Shown: positions 22,694 through 34,633, counted from the first letter of the stretch. The stretch is 64,000 nt of DNA from Sorghum bicolor (GCF_000003195.3 NC_012871.2:10527997-10591996); one strand, 5' to 3'. The notes: generated from the sequence alone by a model not told the origin. Program-made: numbers and translations.

Positions 22694-23565
22694 ATGAACA
22701 TGAAGCATATCATCGTCTTCCTTCTCCTTCGCCTGCTCTTCCTAATGAGCCTTAATGACATCGCAGTCACCTTGTGCGTGGCCGGCGTCGACGAAACCCG
22801 GTTCCGCCTACTTGGGCATCGGCTGCACCAACCTCACCACCGATGGCAACGCCACTGTGACGCCCGACGGGCTCCTGGTGCTCACCAGCAGCAAGACCAA
22901 CCACTAGGGCCACGCCTTCTACCCCACGCCGCAGCAGTTCTTCAGCAACGTCTCCGGGCGGCAGCGGCAACGGCAACGAGCTTCTTCGCCGCCGCGCTCC
23001 CCGCTGGGTACTGGCCCTCCTCAACGTCCAGAACAACGGCAACGCGAGCAACCACCTCTTCGCCGTCGAGCTCGACACCACCCATAACACCGACTTCCAA
23101 GATATCAACGCCAACCACGTCGGCATCGACATCAACGACCTGCACTCGGTGCAGGCCTCCCCTACGGGGTACTACCACGACGACGGCGGCGGCGGCGTTT
23201 TCACTTTTCAGGAACCTAACCCTCTTCAGGCTTTGTTTGGATGTAATCGGATTCGCATCAATCCACATGTGTTGGGTGGATTAGAGTGGAACTTGAACTA
23301 AATTCCACCCAAATCCACTCCAACACATGTGGATTGAAGTGAATTCGACAATATCCAAACAAGGCCTCAGTCGGGAGGCGATGCAGGTGTCAGTATGATG
23401 ATGTTGATGAGGTGTCCCTACTCCCTAGTGCTGAAGCTCGGTTTGTTGTGCTCCCATCCGTACACAAACGTAAGGCCAAATATGCAGCAAGTCATGCAAT
23501 ATCTCGACAGAAGCACACCATTTCCAGATTTGCAATCCACAGAAAGGATTCGACTCACATTCACA
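22694..23565 (+). pseudogene. L-type lectin receptor kinase relic, internally deleted
   Basis: An ATG at 22694 opens a signal peptide (MNMKHIIVFLLLRLLF). Shifting frames then give legume-lectin domain pieces: YLGIGCTNLTTDGNATVTP, LLVLTSSKTNH, HAFYPTPQQFFSNVSG, NHLFAVELDTTHNTDFQDIN and NHVGIDINDLHSV. A 139-bp MITE follows at 23229. After it come only the last kinase-subdomain residues (VLKLGLLCSHPYTNVRPNMQ, QVMQYLDRSTPFPDL). The transmembrane segment and nearly the whole kinase are missing, and at least two frameshifts and a stop break the lectin part. Intact family members are single-exon receptors of about 650-700 residues at the plasma membrane that act in defence and development. This copy cannot make one. 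Confidence 0.88.
23229..23367. mobile_element. MITE inside the lectin kinase relic
   Basis: AGGCTTTGTTTGGAT at the left and ATCCAAACAAGGCCT at the right are inverted copies, and the internal parts also pair (CCACATGTGTTGG / CCAACACATGTGG). This is a nearly self-complementary 139-bp Tourist-like hairpin. Confidence 0.85.
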
Positions 23566-23666
23566 TGCCATGTCCATTCAATCGTCAGCTGGAAGCATTG
23601 CCAACAAATTGTCTAGAAGCATTGGCACTATACCTTTCGTATCAGGTGGAAGATGAAATGGACTTA

Positions 23667-23748
23667 GAGAGAGAGAGAGAGAGAGAGAGACAGCTACTCT
23701 GTCACAAAGTGTGTGTGGGGTGGGGTGGGGTGGGGTGGGGGGGTTTCT
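23667..23748. repeat. GA microsatellite and GGGGT array
   Basis: A run of about ten GA units lies near 23669-23690. Five GGGGT-type repeats follow at about 23716-23746. The G-rich strand could form a G-quadruplex. Confidence 0.85.
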
Positions 23749-23884
23749 TTCAGACATGTTCTCCCAAGTCCCAAGAGTAGACTATCTTTGGCTTCAACAT
23801 ATTGAGTACCAAGCAAGGGCATTGCTTTCGTCTAATATGCCAAAAGACTTTGCAAGAACTGACTCATTGCCTTTGGCTAAATGT

Positions 23885-24120
23885 ATTGCTTTTTTTAGAT
23901 AAAGGATATAAAATCCGGCTTCATCTATCCAAGGATAGAATCAGACCAATTATTACAACGTCTAGCAAAGGGATAAAGTTTGTTGTAAACATGTACAGCC
24001 ACACACAAGGCTACTGGGACAAAAAGTTATTTTTCTAAACAAAACCAACATGTCTTTGCGAGAGCCCATCCGTTGGAACCGAAAAAATCTAAAGTTGACG
24101 TCTCCAGATGCTTAGCTGTG
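23885..24120. repeat. Dispersed repeat, partner of 16355-16560
   Basis: It has the same order of short motifs as the earlier copy, starting CTTTTTTTAGATAAAGGATA. The class is uncertain. Confidence 0.45.
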
Positions 24121-24439
24121 CTTTGAAGCTCATCATGAATTGGCGTGACTCTATTTTTCGTTGTATTTTGGAGGCCTTGAGACAAAGGTAACTTATGGTC
24201 AATTGGCCTTGGGCCATTCAACAAATTGAGTATCATGCCAAAGGTTAGGGTGATGCTAGGGTTTATGGGTTGAGTGGTGTTGGGCTGAGGTTGGAGCTGC
24301 ACGTCGGTCAGGTTAGGTTATTGGATGTTTGGTTGATGATGTGAAGTTATTGTGTAAGTGTCTAGCTGGTTTTTGCTTTCTTAGGCTCTCTAGCTCCGCT
24401 AGGGCTACAATTAATTGTTGTTGTTTTGGCGATTTGGTG

Positions 24440-24731
24440 AACTGGTTAAAGAAGTTTCTACCCGGTTTAAAGGTGGTCGACAGCATAGATAAGCCACTAA
24501 AGTTATACTGCGATACTAATAATCTAGCAGTACATTATGCTCAAATAATAGGTCAAGTAGTGCTGCCAAACACATTGACATAAAGTACTATGTTGTGAAG
24601 GATAAAGTCCGGGATCAAAGTCTTGAGCATATAAGGACTGAAAAGATGCTCGCCGATCCGCTTACGAAAGGCTTACCACCTAATATGTTCAGAGGACATG
24701 TAGCCAGCATGGGTTTAAGGGAAAGCCTCTG
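24440..24731 (+). pseudogene. Ty1/copia RNase H C-terminal fragment
   Basis: It reads LKLYCDTNNLAVHYA, then after a frameshift KHIDIKYYVVKDKV, EKMLADPLTKGLPPNMF and MGLRESL with a stop at 24729-24731. This is the standard C-terminus of copia RNase H, lying directly upstream of an LTR. Everything 5' of RNase H is missing. Confidence 0.85.
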
Positions 24732-24929
24732 ATTCCTAGACTGTAAATGGACCAAAGTTAAAGTTACTGTTTCATATTAGAGACATGTATTATAGTTGTC
24801 AAGTCTATCAGCGAAAGACCGTGATGATGAAACAAGCTCTATACACTCGTCTGTGATGGAACGAGTAAAAGAAAAGTGTTTAAGTCAAAGTTTAAAGGTT
24901 AAAGTAAAAGTTGAAATCAAGGAGGAGAA

Positions 24930-25312
24930 TGTTAGATTGATCTCTCACCGATTAGGCCCAAAGGCCTAATCAGGCCTTGACTCGCACACTGATCGGGGGC
25001 GTCCAACCCATCTATGGCTGGAGGGCCCCTATCACACTGCACTATATAAAGAGGTGGGGGCCGATGGCTCTCCTCACGAGGTTGATCTGAGCCACCATTT
25101 CCCCACCGACAAACCCTAATCTGATCTACAGTGGGTGCGCAACCAGTAATGGGAAGTCTCCAGCGTCGTCACTGCACTGCAACGCCTTGACGTCCGCGTC
25201 ACCTTCACCTCTTCCCCGACCGTCGCTGCCTAGCACAGATCCACCACCGAAGTGATGGCTCGCCTCCGGATCCAACACCTCTGCACCAACCCTTCCCTCC
25301 AACAATGGTATA
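24930..25312 (+). repeat. Copia 3' LTR, right boundary uncertain
   Basis: A purine-rich tract (AAGGAGGAGAA) immediately precedes TGTTAGATTG at 24930, the normal PPT-LTR junction. It contains a TATA box (CTATATAAAG, about 25041). The right end was not proven; CCAACA near 25312 is a candidate. Confidence 0.6.
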
Positions 25313-26180
25313 TGCACCTCCCTATCTCTCTCTCTCTCCCTCTCCCTCAATACCCTTATTTACCAGCAAAGTATGGTTATCCCTGCCTAGATCTATTGCT
25401 AGTTGATCCTAGAGAATTAACAAGGGCTACACGCTCACTGGCGACCACTTCTTCCACTAGCTAGTTTATTTCTTAGTGGACCATTTTGGAGTTCATCTTT
25501 AAGCTGTCAAAGTTATTGTGTTTGCGTGAGAGGTTTTTGGTGCCCTACCAACATTATTAGCATTTTCATTGGTAGGAGCTTCAACATCGAGATCGACATC
25601 ATGGTGTTCATCAAGCACTTCATGTCCTTTAGCGGGGTGTGAAGCGTATGTGCTAGTGGTATTGCTACGCACTCTAGTGGCTACAAAGGTGGTTCTCTGT
25701 GCCGATTTCCTTCTTTTGGGTGATACGATAGGTTTTTATTTCGAGCAAGCATGCATGGTGGGCGCTAATGTTGCAAAGGTAGATTCTAGAGGTGGTACCT
25801 CCTCGAACATGTAACCATAGTAACTCAAGATGTAATTTTCTCAGTGCTCCCCTTTTATACGGAGACCAAAGCATACTTTTCGGGTATCAAGATTACCCGT
25901 TACTTGCTATAGTGTATTATTGGATCTAAAGGCACCATCCATATAGGACTACATTCGAGTTTGTGCACACAACAAACCACCTTTCGACTTGGACTCCATG
26001 GGCTTGGACATGGGCTAGCTCGTGCTTCCGGCTTTGTTCTTGTTTGAAGCCTCGGTTGTCCGTAGTATCTTGAAGCCACTGCCCCAAGATGGGGAATGTT
26101 GACCCACATAAGCCTTCATTCTTCTTTGGGTGCCTCCTCTGAGGTACCACCATCTCAGTGTGTTAGAGCCTTTGGGACCT
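25313..26180. other. Unassigned sequence
   Basis: No recognised protein, tRNA or paired repeat. A CT microsatellite lies near 25330. Confidence 0.35.
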
Positions 26181-26225
26181 TAGGGTATAGAGCCCAAAGC
26201 TTCAGCGACGAAGACCTTTGTATAG

Positions 26226-26390
26226 CTACCAATTTGAGGCCACCCAGGTGTGGCACTGGAGCCTAGAGATTGAACTCCTATGGGAGGTAATGCATCTGGA
26301 CGCTTGACACATTGCACATAATAATGAATAAAGTCGTTGCTCCCGATCGACACAAAGAACATTGACCTCCTGAACATAAAGTTGAGCATG
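26226..26390 (-). pseudogene. GDSL esterase/lipase fragment
   Basis: The minus strand reads SMFFVSIGSNDFIHYYV. This resembles the conserved internal block of plant GDSL lipases (FFxSIGSNDFxHYY), including the catalytic-region GSND. No GDS block, catalytic Ser, or C-terminal DxxH block was found nearby, so this is a scrap of one exon. It may have been carried by a transposon. Confidence 0.5.
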
Positions 26391-26400
26391 CTGCCCGCGG

Positions 26401-27104
26401 GTCAAAGACACAGCCCAAAGCATGACACAACTCGGATCCCAACCAAGCTCGTGCTGGCTCGGTGTCGACCCGGTATTAGAAAACTTGTGAAACTTAAAGT
26501 ATCAAGTTCTGTGACTTGTGAAACTTGTGATTTTTAACATGTGAAATATGATCTATATATGAAGTATATTGTGTTATGTGAATTGTGAAATATCAAGATC
26601 TGTGATTTACTTATGCTTTGTTGAATTATGTATTAAATCTGGTGTTTTTAATATAGTGAGCTCTGAGTTGGCCCGATGAATTTTTGGACCTCGTATTCTT
26701 CGGGCTGGTCCAACCCAAAAATTGACCCACATACCGTATCTAGGCCATCAAGCAGACACGATGGCTTGGATGGCTTGGAGAGACATGGTCCGATGACACG
26801 ATGAGCCATACGGGCCCATGCCCTGCTGGGCAACTTTACCTGAACAGGACAGCTGTTGCTGCCTCCCCAACAGACTATGCCGATAGGTCATATGTATCCT
26901 CAACCTATTGCACTTGCTGGGTGCGCGACACATGCATCCTCCACAACACAACCAAAATCGCAAGAACACATCGAATTAAACATCATGATGAAGTGAGTAA
27001 ACCACAAATCTGCAATAGCAAGACTAGTAAAAGACGAAGTTGGTTATTTACTGTAACATCCAAAAAATTCAAAAATCAAATTTTGAAGCCCTAAATTAAT
27101 TTAA
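26401..27104. other. Unassigned AT-rich sequence
   Basis: Short direct repeats GTGAAACTTGTGA and GTGAAATAT occur near 26480-26600. No gene seen. Confidence 0.35.
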
Positions 27105-27815
27105 ATCAAAAGGCTTTCAACTACAAAGTTGTATAACTTCTCAAGATCTACGATCTTTATTTTACTCATTTCTTCATTTGATAAAGTAAAAATAAATTTG
27201 TTTATAAATTTTACATATCTCTCTTATAGTTTATGAAACTACAAGAGAAATATATAAGTTTTGTGAAAAATATTAGAATCACCATGTCGGATAAATAAAT
27301 GACCAAACAACTAAAATAAACTTTGATATCTTGAGAAGTTATGAAATTTTGTAGTTGGCAACTTTTTCATTTGAGTTCATCTTCTCATGCAAATCTACGT
27401 ATTTATTTGAAAATTTGATTTTTTTTCAAACAACGTAAAAACTCCCTAAATAAACTTTGTAAATATCAAAAAGCGCTGCTATAAAACTTTATAGTTATCA
27501 ACTTTTTCATTTGAGTTCATCTTGTCATACAAAACTGCGTCTTTATTTAAAAAATTGAAATTTTGATTTTTTTTCAAATGACCTGGGATGGAAAAACTCT
27601 CTAAATAAACTTTGTGGATCTAGAAAAGCTATGAAACTTTGTAGTTGACAACTTTTTGATTTGAAATCATCTTGTCATGCAAAAATTACATTTTAATTTC
27701 TTAAATTTGAAATTCAAATTCTATAAACGATCTCGGATGGAGAAACTCCCTAATAAAAATTGTAGATCTCTAAAATTTTTGAAACTTTGTAGTTGACTAC
27801 TTTTTGATCTGAAAT
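27105..27815. repeat. Array of ~145-bp repeats with one inverted unit
   Basis: The landmark GAAACTTTGTAGTTGACAAC-TTTTT recurs near 27342, 27482, 27632 and 27781, so the period is about 140-150 bp. A complementary copy lies near 27118-27150. Similar arrays are known inside grass CACTA elements. Adjacent TTTGCCGAGTG motifs support that assignment. Confidence 0.75.
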
Positions 27816-27892
27816 TGTTTAGAGCCTCAAGCAATCAATTTATATATAGTTTATTATAATATACGAGGAACCGAAATGCAATATAAACATAA

Positions 27893-27962
27893 GTGATGGT
27901 GTGGTGCAGTGGTTAGAAAAAAAGATGCGCAAAAGAGAAGTTACGAGTTCGAATCCCATCGG
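27893..27962 (+). other. tRNA-like sequence with A-box and B-box
   Basis: GTGGTGCAGTGGTTAG resembles a Pol III A-box region and GAGTTCGAATCCC, about 40 bp on, a B-box/T-loop. No full cloverleaf with a paired acceptor stem was found, so this is a SINE head or tRNA relic rather than a tRNA gene. Confidence 0.5.
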
Positions 27963-28004
27963 CCGTGTAACTGCAAAATTTGTGCAAAAAATGCTAGGAC
28001 TGGG

Positions 28005-28090
28005 CAAAGACGACTTTGCCGACAACATTTTTGCTGAGTGCCCTTTGCCGAGTGTGGCATTCGGCAAAGCTTTTGCCGAGTGTAATAGGA
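28005..28090. mobile_element. CACTA-type subterminal repeat fragment
   Basis: TTTGCCGA, TTTGCCGAGTG, TTCGGCAAAG and TTTGCCGAGTG occur in direct and inverted orientation within 85 bp. This motif is characteristic of subterminal regions of maize/sorghum CACTA transposons. The CACTA terminus itself was not identified. Confidence 0.6.
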
Positions 28091-28273
28091 AATCTGGTAG
28101 TCATTCCAGTTATCTATCTTTGAATATATATCCACAACTATATGGCATCAACATCACATGCCCGCTCCTTATATCTTTCTCTCTCGCTCGCTCGCTTTGT
28201 CCGATACCTGGCAACAGCGCGTGTGCCGACCCCAGCACCATTGCCGCAGTAGCACACCTGCGCTCGGACCGTC

Positions 28274-30142
28274 TGAAAGGTCCAAATGGCTAGAGATGGG
28301 TGAATAGCCTATTTAAATTTTCTGCAAACTCAACTAGACAAGTTGGTTAGTAAAACAAATGGCGATGCAATTCTAGCACTAGCTTAATTAAGCTATGCAA
28401 ACCACATAAACAATTTGGTACAAGGCTAAACACTAAACCACAACAACAAGAGAAGGCTATACAAGCTAAACAACTAGCAAGGTAAATAAGTAAGTAAAGA
28501 AGTGGAGAGTGATTGTTATACCAAACGTTGTAGAGAAGAGATATATCCAACCAATCATTCACAATCACAATCACAATAGAGAATCCTCGGCAAGAGATGA
28601 CACAAGATTTTTTTTACCGAGGTTCACTTGCTTCCTGGCAAGCTAGTCCTCGTTGTGGCGATACACCCACTTGATGGATCACGAGCTAATTGGCAATCCA
28701 AAGCCAAACCCTCAACGGGTGCCGCACATCCACTCACAAGATGAGGATCCTCCAAGCCACGAGCAATCCACTAGAGTAGCCAATTGTGATCTCCCGCGGA
28801 GAAGGCTCAAGAACCCCTCACAAATCATTTGGTGAGGCTCGAAACAATCTCCAATCACGAGCTCAACACCTCCGTTGCTCCACGCCATCTAGAGTGTCGG
28901 GAAACACCCAAGAGTAACAAGAAATCCGCAGCAAACTCAAGGATCAAATGCCACTAGATGCAACTTACTAAGCAATGCACTTGAATCTCACTCAATCTCA
29001 CTAGGATTAGCAATCAAGCAAGGAGATGAGTGGAGGGAGTGTTCTCTAGCTCAAAGTATATCTCCAGTATGCCAAAGTGCAAGAGTAAACCCCCAAAGGC
29101 TGGCCACCTTCTATTTATAAGCCCTTCAATAAATAGAGTCGTTGGCTCTTACACTAGGCAAAAGTTGGGGCCACCGGATGCGCTGCAGGGAGCCACCAGA
29201 CGCTCGAACCCTGCGTCCGGTGCTCTAAAGACAACCACGTGTCCTCAAATTGAAACTCGCGCATCGATCTCTAACGGTCACTTTTAAACCAGCAGACACA
29301 GTTAAGTATCCACCGAACGCGTCCGGTGCACACCAGACCCGTACGCAGAGAGGATGTTTTGTGAGCGTGATCACCGGACGCGGGCCACCAGACGCTCTCC
29401 TGCATCCGATGCCGCGAGCGCTTCTACAGTGAACCACCGGACGCAAAGCACCAGACTTGCTCACGTTACTGTGCGCGGGTCCGGTGTTTACACCCCAGTA
29501 GGTGCCACTCACCGGACTCAGAGAGCGTGTCCGTTGCAGCGTGTGATGCTGCGTCTGATGTCTCTGAGGACAGCATTCCACTCCCACGACTTCTCCAAAT
29601 TTTCCATCAGCGCAATAGAAAATATATGTTTCATTTTCTCAAAAGCGCCGGATGCATGTGTGTTAACCCCTCTCTACCCTAGGAACTCCACCTCCTTTGC
29701 AATTATGCTAACACCACCAAGTGACCACCATCATTGTGCATGTGTGTTAGAATTTCACAAACATTTTCATTAAACGAGTTATGTTAGAACTTTACTAGAT
29801 CCTAATGCATATGCTCAAGATGTGAACCTAGTAGCACTTGATGACTGTGATTTCCGCTCTTAATAGTCGGCTATCTATCCTAAATCCGGCCAAACACTTC
29901 TCTACTTAACTTAGACCGGCAAAAGCAAAACCCTATGTTTATACCTTTGCCTTGATCACTTTACTCCTTGTCTATCACCATGATCTCCACTTCATGCTTC
30001 ATCTCTTTGTAATCATGTGGCTACCTTTCCATGCCACCTTGCACCTTTATCACATGTGTTGCTATGCCTAACTCAAATTACTTAAACACAAGGCACTAGC
30101 AACTTAGTGTCATTAATTACCAAAACTAGACTTGGGCTTTCA
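28274..30142 (-). mobile_element. Solo LTR, minus strand, relative of 6505-8897
   Basis: On the minus strand it begins TGAAAGCCCAAGTC and ends GGACCTTTCA. Flanks CCGTC (28269-28273) and CCGCC (30143-30147) are a 4/5 target duplication. Collinear motifs shared with 6505-8897 include GTTTTGGTAATT at the 5' end, GTTCCTAGGGT, GCGCTTTTGAGAAAAT and AAATTTGGAGAAGTC. The CCGGACGC motif cluster is present but decayed (plus 29165-29530). No internal region is attached. Confidence 0.8.
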
Positions 30143-30608
30143 CCGCCCTCACTTATTGTGCCGGCTCGCATGCTGCCACGACAGCGGCCCCCACCTTCCA
30201 CCTTTTCCTTGCCGCTCTTTTGATGTATAAAAAGATAACAGGACGCAACACACACTAGGCAACATTTATATTTTTCGCGCACAAATAACAACAAGTACCA
30301 CCAGCTTACAAGACGCACACACGTACTAGTAGCAGCAGCAAGCATACAAGCAAATATAGCAGTGCACCTACACCCACACACATGGATATAGCTCATGCAT
30401 ATATACATGCATGCAAGACAAGCTAGCCAAATACCACTACACGCCACCGTCTATTTGCATGAACTATGCATACAAATTAGTCACCGTCTATTTTCGTGCC
30501 GAGAATTCACCGTTTAGCGTCCCATCATCATGTGTAGCCATGGCACTATAGCAACACCATTAATGGCAAGAAGCTGAGCACCGGTAGCACAACCTCGCTT
30601 CTCTAGCC

Positions 30609-30616
30609 TATAAAAG
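30609..30616 (+). promoter_or_regulatory. TATA box of a possible unannotated gene
   Basis: TATAAAAG sits in a CT/GC-richer stretch, about 135 bp upstream of a GTGAGC splice donor at 30750. It is not inside a recognised repeat. Confidence 0.4.
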
Positions 30617-31202
30617 GCACACCTGGATGCTCTCTTTCAGCATCCAGAGCGACATGCTGATCTCACTCACTCGCTCACTTGCTCTCGCCTCGCGTATACC
30701 ATATACGGTCGTACGCACAAGCTAAGCTCGACTGTCATCGCAGGACGAGGTGAGCAGCTCATGAGCATCCCCTTACTCTCCTCTATCTCTCCATGGTCTT
30801 TTTTCTGTACCTCTCCTTGCATTTGCCTGTGCTGAGTCACTTCCAAGAGCTCTACAAGCTTACCCACGGCGTATAGCATGCATGAAACAAGAAGAGTTCT
30901 TGTGATTCTTGCTAGCTTCTCTCTTCCAAAGCATGTATGGGCCGTAAGCAATATCTCCACAACTTGCACTATGAACTACGTGCCAACCTCTCATGTGAAC
31001 ATCTATCCCTTAAACACATATGAACCTTTTTCATGTGATTAAATTCTGACCATTTTATAGATGTCATATACTAACTCCGATTCTAACGATTGCTTTTCCT
31101 AAATTTATCTAAAATCATGGTCTATCTCCCATAAAAATTTTATGATTTTTAGAGCTTATTTGAATTTATGTGATATTTATCTATGCTTATTGTCTGTGCC
31201 AG

Positions 31203-31326
31203 TCGTCGCATATTTTAGCCGACGGAGTGAACGAGCCAGAGAACGAGAACGTTGGAGACGAGTACCGCGAGTTCGACACCAAGGATCTGGACTGCCAGCA
31301 TGAGCTTGCCGAGGACGCGAACGAAG
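31203..31326 (+). other. Possible internal exon of an unrecognised gene
   Basis: A TGTGCCAG acceptor precedes a 124-base GC-richer block followed by GTAAGT. The block is open in one frame and encodes an acidic peptide (VNEPENENVGDEYREFDTKD...). It stands out from AT-rich surroundings. With the TATA box at 30609 and the donor at 30750, it could form a small spliced gene. No further exon was found and the product is unknown. Confidence 0.35.
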
Positions 31327-31767
31327 GTAAGTCCAACCTATTCCCATTTATACATGTTGATCCTATTTTTAAACACGACCTATAGAATCCATTTTAAATA
31401 TTGCATGTATGATATATGTATGAAGTATGTTTTGCTGCTTAGTTAAAACCTGTTCAGATAACCATCATTGGATTAATATTAACTGATAATTGTCTTTTTC
31501 AAACCTAGGAACAAATATTATGCTATGGTAAAAATATTATTGTTTAGAAAGCTTAGGACTTGTTACTCATCGCGGATACTAAAATACAATAATTTTAAAA
31601 GTAAAACTATGTGAGTGGTAAAAATAAATTATAGATATTACGAAAGGGTTAATGAATAAGCTATAGATGTGATTAGTATGGAGATGGAGTGGATGAGATC
31701 CTTTTTGGAGATGCCTTAGTATTGTGGCTTGTACTTTTGGGGTATCCGTCTTGTCTCGATTAAGGAC

Positions 31768-32451
31768 CAGTGGCAGAGCCAGGAATTATGCATAGGGGGT
31801 CAACAAAAAATTCAACTTATCAAAACTGAGCACAAATAGTGATCATCTAGCTTAATTCATCGACTTGATATAGGTGCTCACACTATATGTATCTTAGGAT
31901 CAAATATGTTATTATTTTGGTGCTAGACGATAAACCCTTATTAATTAATGTTGAGATAATTTCGTAAACCTTAACATCTGCGTCTTAATTTTTCTAAGGT
32001 GCTTCATTGTATTATCTAATTATTTGTACCTCCTCCATCCCAAATTATAAATCATTCTAACTATCTTGGAGAATCAAAGTATCTCAAGTTTGACCAAAAT
32101 TATATAAAGAATTATAAAGATTTATGTCGCAAATAGATATACTACTAAAAAATATAATTAATGAAGAACCTAATGGTACTTAGTTGGTATCATAAATATT
32201 ATTATCTTATCATATAAATTTTGTCAAATTTGGGATACTTTGACTCTCCAAATTTTTTGGAATGACTTATAATTTAGAATAGAGGGTGCATGATTTTATT
32301 GTCTAGATGATATTAATAAGTATATATGATAATATTGTTATATTTCTCTCTTAATATAAATAAAAATCATTAATTTATACTAGTAAAAAATTTTGTTGAC
32401 ACATGTTAGGGGGGCCATGGCCCCTGCCAGCCCCCCTTGGCTCCACCACTA
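31768..32451. mobile_element. hAT-type non-autonomous element
   Basis: The left end CAGTGGCAGAGCCAGG pairs with the right end TTGGCTCCACCACTA. TTAAGGAC flanks both sides exactly (31760-31767 and 32452-32459), an 8-bp duplication diagnostic of hAT. No transposase ORF. A Stowaway MITE is nested inside. Confidence 0.9.
32029..32288. mobile_element. Stowaway-like MITE nested in the hAT element
   Basis: CTCCTCCATCCCAAATTATAA at the left and TTATAATTTAGAATAGAGGG at the right are the Tc1/mariner Stowaway-type termini, about 260 bp apart, preceded by TA. Confidence 0.8.
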
Positions 32452-32459
32452 TTAAGGAC

Positions 32460-34633
32460 TGAGTTGATGATTCATCTTGTCTAACTTATTTATCATACAA
32501 CCACTCATCTTGTATGGGAAAGACTTAGTCTAAATCCCTCTAGTTAGTGTGGCAATCACCTGGAGGCAGATGTGCAATGAGATACTAAGAGATGTATGTT
32601 GAAATTGAGGAAATATATGAAATGTAAAGAGCTCTATAAATTATTGTTGTATCATGAGATGTGGCCTTAGTGTTCCTATGGTGAGCGCCATTACTTAGCT
32701 GTAAAGGATAATGACTTTGATGGATCTGTGATTGCACGATGGTATAATTTATGGTATCGTACTTGTTGCGAAAGTATGCAACCTCTACAGCTGGATAGCC
32801 GTATCCGCGGTCTCGAACGAGCTATGGTTTGGTTTCAATAACTAGATAGGTTAGGATAACTGAAATATGAGAGTAAGTATGATTTTGAAAATTAATGTTT
32901 CTCTGCCATTGTGTTGTGAGAATAAGGGTTCAACAACATCTAAATTTTATGTTCAATCTCAGCTGCAAACCTCAACCACCAGCCATGGAGTCGGTGGCCC
33001 CCTCACCATCCTGATTTCACTGACGACGGCGGCTCGATCCTCTCCACCCCCACCGGCGGTAGTGGCGCCTCCTCCCCGACCGACGGTTGCTTCCATGATC
33101 AGCGGCTACGGTTTCCTCAATCCCAATGCTGTGACAATGTCACAAAGGTCAGGTAGCGGCGACACATCACATGGGCTGTGCAGCGACCGGCATGTGTGCG
33201 AGGAGGGACGTAGGCGAGAGGAGGGACGTAGGCGACGCACGGACCACAAGCTGTGGAAGAGAGCTTCTTCGATTTTTTTTTTCATTCTTTTCTTATCCGT
33301 GTAGTTCCATAGGAATTAAATTGGGTATACGACAGGCTCCATGTATGATGGTTCCCAATAGATTAATTTTGTTTAGTTTTAATGATTTGTCAAACAATTT
33401 TGTCCAAGAATGATCCCAGCAACTCCCTCAGCGAGGAGAACGAAGAGCTAGCTAGTAATAGATTGATGAATATGGATGCAATTTTTAATAATTTTTTTAT
33501 GGTCGAAGCTAGTTGAAATGGATTCAAATACTCATCATGTTCATGTCTATACGAATCTAACTAATTACTTACGTCTTTATTCCAACATTTTAAAGCACTA
33601 ATTCTGTTTGCAAAAATCAATCAAAATTATCACTTGAGTATTTCCTCAATTATTACGATACTAAAGTGAAACACATTTATAAAATCCCTTTACTGCACTT
33701 GGTCCGCGCCAGGAGTCATTATTCAAAACAAATAAAAATTAATTAGAAAAAACTTTGACCTGGGGACTCGACGACAGTGATTTTTTTTGCCAATTTTACT
33801 ACTCATGGTCTGGACAGAATTATTTATAGATCTAAATGATACTTTTAGTAATAAAAAAATACCCTGCCTAGAGATCGGACGTAGACAACCAATTTTTACT
33901 ACTCATGGATCAAATACTATTAGTAATAAAAAATACACTGATAACTATTGCAACCAAGTTTTACTACTCACCGACCTGAATAGAATTATTTATAGACCTA
34001 AATAATATTATTAGTAACAAAAATACCCTCTCCGGAGTAGGACGTCTTGTGTGGTGTATTGTTCTTAGTTGTTTTTATTTAGGTCTTGTATAGTATTATT
34101 TGGGTCTATAAATAATTATATTCGTCAGGATGCTAAATAGTGGAATAGCACTTGTATAGGACCCTACTATTTGTACAAAACGATTTTTAAATCCTATATG
34201 GAGAGAATATATGGTAAAACTATTACTGAGACTGGCCTAAGAAGATTTTAGAGTTGCTATCTAGCACTTGTATAGGCAGGTCCTTTCCTTGTGCCTGGAG
34301 ACAATGATGATGGTGGACTGAAACACCATGAGCATGGAAATGGACTGCCTTCACAGGCTCACAGCCACAGCTGAACGGCGAACTGGCAATGTGTTTCCTT
34401 GAAAAGAAATGGCCGGCAATGCGTTCTTTTGGGCGGCTTCGCAGTAAAAACCACTTCAGTCTTCACTTTGCATCACGGCCGGCCTACTTTTGACTCTCTG
34501 CAAAGTGCAAAGGGATGGACGAGTGGTCGAGGAGAGAGGAGACGGTACTGCTAGCTACTTGCTTGACCAGTGAAGAAACGAACCACACCCTGACACTGAC
34601 ACTGCAAGCTAAACCATGAGCCATGACAATATA
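32460..34633. other. Intergenic, no gene supported
   Basis: A GC-richer patch at 33000-33250 has a 145-residue frame without recognised domains, ending in low-complexity Arg/Glu. Between 33790 and 34150, AT-rich motifs TTTTACTACTCA and AATTATTTATAGA recur two or three times, suggesting a decayed repeat. Confidence 0.35.

Noticed and set aside
32867..33304. 145-codon frame
   Set aside because: Low-complexity Pro and Arg/Glu segments, no domain, no splice or promoter support.
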